NCBI GenBank assembly: GCA_050180485.1
Contig: JBFXED010000011.1
Span: 37,307-101,306 of the forward strand
Length of the DNA: 64,000 bases
Origin: CADEGL01 sp050180485
GTDB taxonomy: Bacteria; Pseudomonadota; Alphaproteobacteria; CADEGL01
Direction of reading: 5' to 3'
Of this stretch, positions 19,801-27,778 are shown piece after piece. The notes beneath the pieces are model-generated. The model was not told the DNA's origin, did no database searches, and saw nothing but the letters and a program-made list of their open reading frames with translations. Made by a program: the position numbers and the translations under genes. Numbering within the stretch: the first letter of the stretch is position 1; every line of letters starts with the position of its first letter.

Positions 19801-21030
19801 TTACTCCGTCATCGCGATGGCTTCGAACTCGACCGTCATGCCGTCATAGGCCAGATGCGGCACGGGCACGCCGGTCGAGGCCGGGCCGGGCTTCTTGAAA
19901 TAGGATGACCGCACGTTGACGTTGCCGTGCAGCTCGTCCGGCCCGTCCTTGCCTTTGTAGTAGGCGTTCATCTTCACCACGTCCTTGAAGTTGAGGCCGT
20001 AGTGCGCCAGGACGCGGCCGACATAGTCCATGCACATCTTGGACTGCTTGGGCATGTCGTTCGGCTCCAGCACCTCGCCTTTGTCGTTGAGCGGTGCCTG
20101 GCCGGCGACGAAAACCATGTTGCCGCACTGCAGACCGTGCTGGAACGGCAAATGCAGCTTCGGCCAGTCCCAATGATTCTTCAGCCACACCTTCTTCTTG
20201 GGCAGCTTCTTGCCGTCCTCGCCCAGCATGGCCCAGGCGTCCATCTGGAAGCGTGCGCCGCGCGGCGCGACGGTGGCCAATGAGATGCCGGTGGCCGAAG
20301 GGCCAGGCTCGGGGAAGAACTCCTTGCGCAGCCGCGCGCTCTTTTCCCACTCCTCGACCGTGCCGCCCGCGACGTACCAGGTGTTCAGCTTGACCACGTC
20401 GGTCTGATCGGCGCCGAACGCCTGCAGCACCTGCAGAAGATTGTTCTGCACCACGCGCGCCTGTTCGACTGTATCGTTCGGATGCAGCACTTCGCCTTTG
20501 CGGTTTCGCGCCTTGATGCCGCTCGTGAAGATCATCTGTCCCGCGCGCACGGCGGGAACGAAGGGGCGGCCCAGATCCTCGAAGTCGGGCAGGGCGGCGG
20601 CCACCTTGGTGATGCGCTTTCCGTCCTTGCGGCGCATGGCATAGGTGTCGATCTCGACCATCATGCCGGGATAGGCCAGATGCGACAGCGGCACGAAGCC
20701 GATGGCGATCGGGCTGTCGACGATGCCGAGGTACTTGGCGATCTCGGCGCGATAGGCGTCCTCGTCCACGCTGCCGTCGGTCTTGTAGAAGACCACCAGC
20801 TTGACGATGTCCTCGGCGTCGGCCCCCAGGTCGCCCAGGATGCGCTTGATGTGGGCAATGCAGACATCGGTCTGGGTGCTGAGGTCACCCAGGTTCTGGA
20901 CTTCGCCGTTGCCCTTCATGTCGCATTGGCCGGCCAGAATGATCATGTCGCCCGCGCGCACGCCCATGCTGTAGGGAATCTCGACCTTCAGGCTCCAATG
21001 GGCTGACGGATAAGCGAATTTACGCGACAT
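19801..21030 (-). CDS. Protein of three fused RidA/YjgF-like domains
   Basis: 409 residues in three consecutive RidA-fold domains (about 10-135, 150-275 and 285-409). Markers are AGQCDMKGNGEV, YPGMMVEIDTYAM, TSGIKARNRKGEV, VAGQAPLNDKGEV and PGPASTGVPVPHLAYDGMTVE. Classic RidA proteins are trimers of one-domain chains that hydrolyse 2-iminoacids; this chain could form the trimer by itself. The catalytic Arg expected before the C-terminal V-x-V-x-x-L strand is absent in all three domains, so imine deamination is doubtful. It is divergent from the 197-residue pair. A paralog is at 22380-23585. Confidence 0.85.
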   Translation of the reverse strand: MSRKFAYPSAHWSLKVEIPYSMGVRAGDMIILAGQCDMKGNGEVQNLGDLSTQTDVCIAHIKRILGDLGADAEDIVKLVVFYKTDGSVDEDAYRAEIAKYLGIVDSPIAIGFVPLSHLAYPGMMVEIDTYAMRRKDGKRITKVAAALPDFEDLGRPFVPAVRAGQMIFTSGIKARNRKGEVLHPNDTVEQARVVQNNLLQVLQAFGADQTDVVKLNTWYVAGGTVEEWEKSARLRKEFFPEPGPSATGISLATVAPRGARFQMDAWAMLGEDGKKLPKKKVWLKNHWDWPKLHLPFQHGLQCGNMVFVAGQAPLNDKGEVLEPNDMPKQSKMCMDYVGRVLAHYGLNFKDVVKMNAYYKGKDGPDELHGNVNVRSSYFKKPGPASTGVPVPHLAYDGMTVEFEAIAMTE

Positions 21031-21139
21031 GGTTTTCCCTCCCCTCGTGCGGTTGGCTCGGAAACCTTAGACACCGTGACCGGCCGCCACAACCTTGTTA
21101 GGTTTCAGCCCTATGCCCTCAACGTCGGGGAGAAGCGTC

Positions 21140-21733
21140 ATGTACGCACGGTTCAATTACGTCGGGCTCAAGCCCGAGCTGATGACCGAATTGAAGGCTT
21201 TCTGGCGCGAGCGCGTCGGCGCCTACAAGGGGCTTACGAAGGGGCATCTTTTGCTCGACGGCGACACCGGCTGGTCGCTGTCGGTCGTCTTGTTCGACAG
21301 CGAGGCTTCCATGCAGGCGAACACCTATTCCACGCTCCAGGGTGTCGCCAAGGATGCGACCCGCTTCCGAACCTCGGAGCCGGAGGTGCATATGCGCGAG
21401 GTGCTGGCGCACCTGCCGGGCCATGCGGGAACAATCGGCTATGCCCGCGTGGTGGACATGGAAATGAAACCGAAGGATGTGGGCGAAGCCGCGAAAACCT
21501 GGCCGGCCCTGGTCGGCACGGGCAAGAGCGAAGCGGGCTTTCGCCACGCCTATTTCTGCGGTGATCGGAAGAGCGGGAAGATCGCCTCGGTGACGTTCTG
21601 GGGCTCCAAGGCGGACGCCGACGCCAACGAATCCAGCGGCACTTTCCAGAAAGCGATTCAGCCGCACAGGGCGTTGATGACGGCGCCGCCCAAGATCACG
21701 CACTGGAACGTGGTGGTGGTCGTCGGCGGGTGA
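21140..21733 (+). CDS. Protein of unknown function, tandem paralog 1
   Basis: 197 residues, no signal peptide or membrane helix. Two halves resemble each other: YVGLKPELMTELKAFW with SVVLFDSEASMQAN in the first, and ARVVDMEMKPKDVG with ASVTFWGSKADADAN in the second. This suggests a pseudo-dimer of ferredoxin-like (antibiotic monooxygenase or dimeric alpha/beta barrel) units; that fold is inference. The start at 21140 has GGGGAG upstream. The next gene is a close duplicate, and both sit between two three-domain RidA genes, which hints at a shared pathway. Confidence 0.75.
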   Translation: MYARFNYVGLKPELMTELKAFWRERVGAYKGLTKGHLLLDGDTGWSLSVVLFDSEASMQANTYSTLQGVAKDATRFRTSEPEVHMREVLAHLPGHAGTIGYARVVDMEMKPKDVGEAAKTWPALVGTGKSEAGFRHAYFCGDRKSGKIASVTFWGSKADADANESSGTFQKAIQPHRALMTAPPKITHWNVVVVVGG

Positions 21734-21781
21734 TACGCCCGCCGCCGCCGATGTGAATCAAAGCAAAAAAAGGAAAAATCG

Positions 21782-22375
21782 ATGTACGCACGCCTGAACT
21801 ATGTCGGCATGAAGCCCGAACTGATGGAGGAGCTGAAGCCGTTCTGGCGCGCGCGTGTCGAGGAGTTCAGCGGCGTGGAGAAGGGCTATTTCCTGCTCGA
21901 GGAAGGCAACCACGCCTGGACCTTGTCGGTCGTGCTGTTCGAGAGCAGAGCCGCGATGGATGCCAATACCCATAATGCGCTGGGGACCGTGGCCCAACGT
22001 GCCGCGCGCTTCCGCACCACCGAGCCGGACCTACATCCGCGCGAGGTCCTGGCCCATCTGCCGGGCCACGCGGGCGACATCGGCTATGCACGCGTGGCGG
22101 AGGTCGAGCTGCGCGTGGACAGCGTGGACGAGGCGTCCGCCACATGGCCGAGCCAGGTCGAGGCCTATCTGGATGAAAAGGGATTCCGCCACGCCTATTT
22201 CTGCGGCGACCGGAAGACGGGGAAGATCGCCTCGATCTCCTTCTGGGGCTCGAAGGCGGATGCCGAATCCAACGAGGCCAGCGGTGCCTTCGCGGCGGCG
22301 ATGGAGCCGCACAAGGCGCTGATGACCACGAAGCCCAAGGTGACCCACTGGGACGTGGTGGTCGTGGTCGGCTGA
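21782..22375 (+). CDS. Protein of unknown function, tandem paralog 2
   Basis: 197 residues, the same length as its upstream neighbour and alike along its whole length (MYARLNYVGMKPELM, EVLAHLPGHAG, FRHAYFCGDRKTGKIAS, THWDVVVVVG). It begins 48 bases after the first copy, with AAAGGAAAAATCG as its ribosome site. It shows the same internal two-fold repeat. Its stop lies four bases from the convergent stop of the second RidA-like gene. Function unknown. Confidence 0.75.
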   Translation: MYARLNYVGMKPELMEELKPFWRARVEEFSGVEKGYFLLEEGNHAWTLSVVLFESRAAMDANTHNALGTVAQRAARFRTTEPDLHPREVLAHLPGHAGDIGYARVAEVELRVDSVDEASATWPSQVEAYLDEKGFRHAYFCGDRKTGKIASISFWGSKADAESNEASGAFAAAMEPHKALMTTKPKVTHWDVVVVVG

Positions 22376-22379
22376 CGCC

Positions 22380-23585
22380 TCAGTCCGTCATCGCCAGCAC
22401 TTCGACCGACAGCATCGCGCCGGGAAAGGCCAAGGCGGGCACGGGCACGCCCGTCGAGGCCGGGCCCGGCTTGGCGTAATAGGTCGAGCGGATATTCAGG
22501 TTGGCGTGCAGATCGTGCGGCGTCGGCCCGCCGACATAGAAGATGTTGGTCTTCACCACCTGGCCGAATCCTGCGCCGAACTCGCCGAGCAGCGCCTTGA
22601 TGTCGCCCATGACGCGGTGGGTCTGTTTCTCGACGTCCTTGGGATGGACGACCGCGCCTTTTGCATCCAGTGGCAGCTGCCCGCCGACGAAGAGCTTGTC
22701 GCCGCATTGGAGCGCGTGGACGAAGGGCTGGTCTGTTGGCCATGACCAGTGACCGCCGGGGCGCAGCGCTTTGCGCGCGAGGCGCTTGCCGTCGCGCCCG
22801 CGCATGGCGGTGGCTTCGATGCGGATGCGCGCGCCCTTGGGCGACAGTCGCGGCAGGGGCACGTCGGTGACGATGGGGCCGGGTGCCGCGAACCGACGCG
22901 CGCGGATGGCGGCGATCACATCCCAGTCCGCCCGCCCGCCGGTAAAATAGACGCTCAGCTTCACCACGTCGGCCAAATCGGCGCCGAGCGCACCGAGATG
23001 CTTTTCCAGCGTGTCGAACACGGCCTCGGTCTGCTTGGGCAGATCGCCAGGCGCGATGACGGTGCCCGTGGAGTCGCGCGGCTCGATGCTGCCGACATGG
23101 ATCGCCTCGCCGGCCTGGATCGCGGGCGCGAAAGGCGCGGGCAGCCAGGCGGGCGAGGGCGCAGCCTTGCGCGGCGTTTCGCCCACCACGGCGACCGCGT
23201 CAATCTCGACCACCATGCCCGGATAGTAAAAACAATCGAGCGGCGTCGGCACGATCACGGCCGCGCCGCCGCCCGCCTTCTTCACCATGCCGCCGACGGC
23301 GCGCATATAGGCATCCTCGTCGACCGACCCGTCGTTCACATAGAAGACTTGAAGCCGTGTCAGGTCTTGCGGTTTCGCGCCCGCCTTGCCGATGACTCCG
23401 TAGGCGTACTCCATCGTCTTTTCGGTCTGCGCCAGCAGGTCGTTGGGGCGCATGGGCTTGCCGTCCGCGCCCAAATCGCACTGGCCGCAGGTGAAGACCA
23501 TCTCGCCGCAGCGGATGGCTTTCGGATAGGGCACCTCGACCTGCATCGACCACAGGCCTTCGGACATAACGTGCTGGCGACGCAT
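22380..23585 (-). CDS. Protein of three fused RidA/YjgF-like domains
   Basis: 401-residue paralog of the 19801-21030 product, again with three RidA-like domains: TCGQCDLGADGKPM, YYPGMVVEIDAVAVVG, a second domain with HVGSIEPRDSTG, and a third with VGGQLPLDAKG and PGPASTGVPVPALAFPGA. None of the three has the catalytic Arg of imine deaminases. The start at 23585 aligns with the paralog and lies eight bases after the preceding amidohydrolase stop; an ATG at 23567 is an alternative. Last gene of a four-gene operon with DUF1185, alpha/beta hydrolase and amidohydrolase genes. Confidence 0.85.
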   Translation of the reverse strand: MRRQHVMSEGLWSMQVEVPYPKAIRCGEMVFTCGQCDLGADGKPMRPNDLLAQTEKTMEYAYGVIGKAGAKPQDLTRLQVFYVNDGSVDEDAYMRAVGGMVKKAGGGAAVIVPTPLDCFYYPGMVVEIDAVAVVGETPRKAAPSPAWLPAPFAPAIQAGEAIHVGSIEPRDSTGTVIAPGDLPKQTEAVFDTLEKHLGALGADLADVVKLSVYFTGGRADWDVIAAIRARRFAAPGPIVTDVPLPRLSPKGARIRIEATAMRGRDGKRLARKALRPGGHWSWPTDQPFVHALQCGDKLFVGGQLPLDAKGAVVHPKDVEKQTHRVMGDIKALLGEFGAGFGQVVKTNIFYVGGPTPHDLHANLNIRSTYYAKPGPASTGVPVPALAFPGAMLSVEVLAMTD

Positions 23586-23593
23586 GCGTGGAC

Positions 23594-24445
23594 TCAGCCT
23601 TCCGGCCACAGAAGTTCGATCGGGCGGCGGTAGATGATGTCCTCGATGATCTCGGGCGGGAATTTCGGCATCGCCACGCCCGGCCCCCAATCGTTGATGG
23701 CGCGGAAGGAATCCAGCGCCTGCTGCGTCGTCTGGATGGGGAAGTCCGAGCCGAACAGGATCTGGTCGGTCACCTTGTAGTCGAGCGCCAGCATCAGCGC
23801 GTTGTAGCACTGCCACTTTCGGTAATAGCGCGCGGACAGGTCGGTGAAAATTTGCTTGTGCTTGCGCAAGAGCACGACCGTCTCGCCGGTCCAGGGCTGG
23901 CCGATATGGGCCACCACCATGCGCAGCTTCGGGAACTCGCGCCCGATCTTGTCGAGCAGGATCGGGTTGCCCCATTCCAGCGTCGACTTCGCGGCATAGG
24001 CGGCGGACTGATGCCACAACAGCGGCACCTTGAGTCGCTCGGCCACCTTGTAGACGCGCATCGCCGTATCGCACCAGGGATCGAAGCCCGCATAGACGGG
24101 CGACAGCTTGATGCCCTTGACCCCCAGTTCCTTCACGGCCTGCTCGACCTGGCGCGGCGCCATGGGGTCGGTGCAATCGATACCCATGAAAGGATAGGCG
24201 CGCCCGGGAAAGCGCGCGCAATATTCAGCCACGAAATCGTTCGGTACGCGGATGCCGAGCTGGTTGTGGCGCAGCGCCAGCACGATGAACTTCTCGGCCG
24301 TGCCGGCGATCAGCTTCTCGTGCGCGGGCGGGCTTGCGTCCATCTGCCCGCCGGTGCGCGCGCCCATCTCTTCGCGCGATTCCTCGCCGAGATGCTCGGG
24401 CAGCCAAAGGTTGGTGTGCCAATCGATCAGACAATCCTTGCTCAT
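23594..24445 (-). CDS. Amidohydrolase family protein (ACMSD-like)
   Basis: 283-residue TIM-barrel hydrolase of the amidohydrolase-2 group. It shows IDWHTNLWLPEH at the N-terminus (Asn where many have the second metal His), FMGIDCTDP, GVKGIKLSPVYAGF, VPLLWHQSAAY, MVVAHIGQPW and ILFGSDFPIQT. Members hydrolyse or decarboxylate ring-derived carboxylates. The ATG at 24445 overlaps the alpha/beta hydrolase stop (ATGA). The open frame extends further upstream only across that neighbour. The substrate is unknown. Confidence 0.85.
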   Translation of the reverse strand: MSKDCLIDWHTNLWLPEHLGEESREEMGARTGGQMDASPPAHEKLIAGTAEKFIVLALRHNQLGIRVPNDFVAEYCARFPGRAYPFMGIDCTDPMAPRQVEQAVKELGVKGIKLSPVYAGFDPWCDTAMRVYKVAERLKVPLLWHQSAAYAAKSTLEWGNPILLDKIGREFPKLRMVVAHIGQPWTGETVVLLRKHKQIFTDLSARYYRKWQCYNALMLALDYKVTDQILFGSDFPIQTTQQALDSFRAINDWGPGVAMPKFPPEIIEDIIYRRPIELLWPEG

Positions 24446-25230
24446 GGCGGATAGGCCTCTGCGAGGAAGGAGAGAAGGGCTGCGTTCATCTCGTCGACCC
24501 CTTCCATGGGTGCGAGATGACGCAGATGCGGCAGGACCGAAAGCTTCGCGTTCGGGATTTCTTCGGCCATCTGCTTCGCCATGCGCGGGCTCGAACCTTT
24601 GTCGTGCTCGGCCGTGATGACCAGCGTCGGGCAACGGATGCCGCCGAGCTTGTCCGCGAGGAGCGGGTCGCCTTCGGCGAAGACACGATAGGCGGCGGCA
24701 TAGGCGTTATGGTCGTTGGTGGTGACGCGCTTGCGCACTGCGGCTTCGACTTCCGGATTCGCCTTGCGGAATTCCGGCGTCAGCCAGCGGTCAAGCGCCG
24801 CATCCACGGTGGCGTTCGGCCCTTCGGCATCGATCGCGTCTGCGCGCGCGCGAACGGCCGCGCTCTCTTCCGGCGTGCGCTTGTAAACCGCGTTCATGAT
24901 CACGGCCGCGCTCAACCGCTCCGGGTGGCTCAATGCGAAGGCCTGGGTGATCATGCCGCCGAGGGAAAAGCCGATGAGTGCGAAGGTTTGCGCGCCCGCC
25001 TGGTCCGCCACGTCGCGCACCAGATCGGCGAACAGCGCCAAGCTGTAAGGGCCGGGCGGCTTCTCGGTCTGGCCGTGGCCGAGATTGTCGTAGCTGATGA
25101 CGCGATAGCGTTTGGACAGGCCGTCGACCTGGCCTTTCCACATATGACGGTCCATGCCCAGGCCATGGATCAGGATGACGGGCTTGCCCTCGCCGTCCTC
25201 CTGCCACTTCACGTCATAGCGGCGCGGCAT
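24442..25230 (-). CDS. Alpha/beta hydrolase (enol-lactonase-like)
   Basis: 262 residues with a complete alpha/beta hydrolase triad. HG motif: ILIHGLGMDRHMW. Nucleophile elbow: LIGFSLGGMIT with Ser. Acid: ITAEHDKGSS with Asp. His in LPHLRHLAPME. The cap and SYDNLGHGQTEKP resemble 3-oxoadipate enol-lactonase (PcaD), but an ester or C-C bond hydrolase is equally possible. Its start overlaps the DUF1185 stop (TGATG) and its stop overlaps the amidohydrolase start, so translation is probably coupled. Confidence 0.87.
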   Translation of the reverse strand: MPRRYDVKWQEDGEGKPVILIHGLGMDRHMWKGQVDGLSKRYRVISYDNLGHGQTEKPPGPYSLALFADLVRDVADQAGAQTFALIGFSLGGMITQAFALSHPERLSAAVIMNAVYKRTPEESAAVRARADAIDAEGPNATVDAALDRWLTPEFRKANPEVEAAVRKRVTTNDHNAYAAAYRVFAEGDPLLADKLGGIRCPTLVITAEHDKGSSPRMAKQMAEEIPNAKLSVLPHLRHLAPMEGVDEMNAALLSFLAEAYPP

Positions 25231-25805
25231 CAGGCGATGCCCATCTCCTTGGCGTCCTGGCGGCGGTCGCCGATGCGCGCGTGCGGGCGGCCGCCCACGG
25301 CGCCGCCGATGGCAACGACGATCTCGTCCGGTCCCGGCGCATCGGGAATCGAGAATTCCAGGGTGAGGAAATGCGAGCGCCGCGGCTCGTCGGTCTTGTG
25401 CGTCATCGGAATGGTGATGGCGCCGCCCGGACCGCTGCGCTTGTTGGAGAAGGAGAGGGGGCTTGTGCCGCCAACCTCGTCGCGAAAGATGTTGCCGAAG
25501 CGGAGCGTGTGGATCAGGGCCGAGGCATGCTCGATCTCGCCGTTGCTGCCGACATTCGCGGCCTTGCCATAGGCTTCGAGTTCGGCAGGCGCGCCGAGCA
25601 GCGGCACCAGCTTGTCGACCAGGATGCGGCCGAGCTTGGGCGCGACGTCCAAGATGAGGGGCTTCAGATCAGCCACGTAACCTTTGCCGGCCCAGGGATT
25701 GCGCAGCACCGCGGCGGCGGCGGCCATGCGCTGGGGCGGAGTCGCGGCGCGGTCGCCGTCCTTGTGGATTTCCTCGACATAGGTGACCAGCTTCCTCAAT
25801 TCCAC
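25230..25805 (-). CDS. DUF1185 (amino acid synthesis family) protein
   Basis: 191 residues of the family labelled amino acid synthesis protein; no activity is firmly known to me. Motifs: LRKLVTYVEEIHKDG, AAAAVLRNPWAGKGYV, LEAYGKAANVGSNGEIEHASALIH and GGAITIPMTHKTDEPRRSHF. The GTG start at 25805 has GGGAG six bases upstream. First gene of a four-gene operon that ends with the three-domain RidA protein; it reads away from the secreted protease gene. Confidence 0.82.
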   Translation of the reverse strand: MELRKLVTYVEEIHKDGDRAATPPQRMAAAAAVLRNPWAGKGYVADLKPLILDVAPKLGRILVDKLVPLLGAPAELEAYGKAANVGSNGEIEHASALIHTLRFGNIFRDEVGGTSPLSFSNKRSGPGGAITIPMTHKTDEPRRSHFLTLEFSIPDAPGPDEIVVAIGGAVGGRPHARIGDRRQDAKEMGIA

Positions 25806-25924
25806 GGGCGGCTCCCTCGATTGCGTGTCGCGCGCGAGGATAGTCCGCCGTCTCCGCCGTGCCAAATGGGCAAGCCCGATTTTGATTGCAGCCGTCACGG
25901 TCCCGCGCGATTGTCCGCGCGTCG

Positions 25925-26731
25925 ATGGCCGCCAATGCGGAGACGGCGTTGTACCGGGGACTGATTTGCGCACTCGCGGCCGTGCTGTGCCTGGCCGCTT
26001 TCCCTCTGCGGGCGGACGATCCGCTGCGCCCCGGCATCAAGGGCGCCGATGACCGGCTGATGGTCGATCCGGTGGGGCCGCCTTGGAGTTCCATCGGGCG
26101 GGTGAACCGGACCATCGGGGGGTTTTGCACCGGCGTGCTGATCGCGCCGGATAAGGTCCTGACTGCCGCGCATTGCTTGTGGAATGCCCGCACGGATCGT
26201 TGGCTACAACCCCATTCGGTCAACTTCCTGGCCGGCTACCGACAGGCCCGCTACATCAAAAACGGTCAGGTTCAGTCCTATGTTCTGGCGCCTGGCGCCG
26301 AGTCTCCGGACGGAAAGCACGAGCGCAATCCATCCGCGGATTGGGCCATCCTGACCTTGACGGAATCCATCGGTCACGCGGTGGGGGCCGTGCCCCTGGC
26401 CAATTTCGGACCGGAACGCTTTTTGGCCGATCAGCAGAAATCAACCATCTACATCCACGCCGGCTACAGCCAGGACAAGGCGCACACGTTGTCGATGCAT
26501 GTGAACTGCCACATCAAGGGGTTCGCCAAGGACAGCACGTTGGTCCTGCATGATTGCGACGCGACGCGCGGCGATTCCGGCGCGCCGATCCTGGCCAAGC
26601 AGGGTGACCACTACGAGGTGGTGGCGTTGCATGTGGCGACGTTGAACGCCCAGCCTGTCTCCACGGGCCTTGCTGTTTCGGCGGGTTCGATCCTGGCCGG
26701 ACTTGCCAAGGCGAAGCCGCCCACGCGCTGA
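25925..26731 (+). CDS. Secreted trypsin-like serine protease
   Basis: 268 residues with an N-terminal signal segment (LICALAAVLCLAAFPLRA) and a chymotrypsin-fold domain. The full triad is present: His83 in LTAAHCLW, Asp139 in SADWAIL, Ser218 in RGDSGAPIL. It is expected in the periplasm or outside the cell and resembles the small V8-like proteases common in alphaproteobacteria. ATG 25925 was chosen; no strong ribosome site is seen. It is divergent from the DUF1185 operon across about 119 bases. Confidence 0.85.
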   Translation: MAANAETALYRGLICALAAVLCLAAFPLRADDPLRPGIKGADDRLMVDPVGPPWSSIGRVNRTIGGFCTGVLIAPDKVLTAAHCLWNARTDRWLQPHSVNFLAGYRQARYIKNGQVQSYVLAPGAESPDGKHERNPSADWAILTLTESIGHAVGAVPLANFGPERFLADQQKSTIYIHAGYSQDKAHTLSMHVNCHIKGFAKDSTLVLHDCDATRGDSGAPILAKQGDHYEVVALHVATLNAQPVSTGLAVSAGSILAGLAKAKPPTR

Positions 26732-26785
26732 GCGGCGAACTGGCTGCTGTCATCGGCGACCGGCATACTGCGACGGCACGCGGGA

Positions 26786-27691
26786 ATGACGGAACGCCAC
26801 ATGCGACGGATGCCTGCTCCGCCCCGAACGGTGGGTTTGATCGGCCGGGCGCTCGCCAAATACATGGTCGACGAAGGCTCGGTCTATTCGGGTCACGTCG
26901 CCTTCTCGACCCTTCTGGCCCTGTTCCCCTTCCTGATCTTCGTCACCGCCCTGGCCGCCTTCGTGGGCGCCGCCCAGAAAGCGGACCACTACGTCGCCTT
27001 GCTGGCAACCGTGCTGCCCGAGGAGGTCGCGCGCTCCATCGGCCCGACGGTGAAACAGATTCTCAGCACGCGGCGCGGCAGTGTCCTGACCGTCAGCCTG
27101 ATCGGCACCGTGTGGGTGGCGTCGTCCGGCATCGAGGCGCTGCGCATGGCGCTGAACCGCGCCTATGGCGTGCAGCGGAAGCGGCATTTTGTTCTGCGCC
27201 GCCTGCAGGGCTTCGGCCTGATGGTCGTGGCCGCCGCGGTGGTGCTTTTGGCCACCACGGCGATCGTGTTGGGGCCTTTGATCTGGAAGACCGTGATCCA
27301 GGCGCTGGACGTGCCCCGATCCTGGAGGTTCCTTTATGCTGGCGCGCGCCACGTGCTGATCTTGACGGTCGTATTCGGCTCGATCGCGTTCCTCTATCGC
27401 TGGTTGCCCAACGTGCCGCAGCGCTGGCGCCACGTGCTGCCGGGTGCGGCCCTCGCGTCGGTAGCATGGATCGGGCTGGCCAGCCTGTTTTCCGTCTACC
27501 TGCGTAACATCGGCCAGTACAACGTCGTCTATGGCGGCCTGGGCGGCATCGTGATCAGCCTGGTGTTCTTCTTTTTCTCCGGGGCGATTTTCATCCTAGG
27601 CGCCGAGATCAACGGCATCCTGCGCCAGGACGAGGTGGACCGTATGCCGCGCGATCAGGCCGCGGCGGCGCGCGATGGGAAGATTGTCTAA
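26786..27691 (+). CDS. YihY/virulence factor BrkB family membrane protein
   Basis: 301-residue inner-membrane protein with about six hydrophobic segments (for example VAFSTLLALFPFLIFVTALAAF, TVSLIGTVWVASSGIEALRMALNRAY and GLGGIVISLVFFFFSGAIFILGAEIN). These are typical of the YihY family, once mislabelled ribonuclease BN. The function is not established. It has a basic N-terminus (MTERHMRRMPAPPRTVGL) and follows the protease gene by 54 bases. Confidence 0.88.
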   Translation: MTERHMRRMPAPPRTVGLIGRALAKYMVDEGSVYSGHVAFSTLLALFPFLIFVTALAAFVGAAQKADHYVALLATVLPEEVARSIGPTVKQILSTRRGSVLTVSLIGTVWVASSGIEALRMALNRAYGVQRKRHFVLRRLQGFGLMVVAAAVVLLATTAIVLGPLIWKTVIQALDVPRSWRFLYAGARHVLILTVVFGSIAFLYRWLPNVPQRWRHVLPGAALASVAWIGLASLFSVYLRNIGQYNVVYGGLGGIVISLVFFFFSGAIFILGAEINGILRQDEVDRMPRDQAAAARDGKIV

Positions 27692-27778
27692 AAAATTAAG
27701 GGTTTAGCCGGAAAAGCGCCCCGTCTAGAATCCGCGCCGGCAGATTTCGGAACCGCGGCAGGGAATGCGCGATCCACG

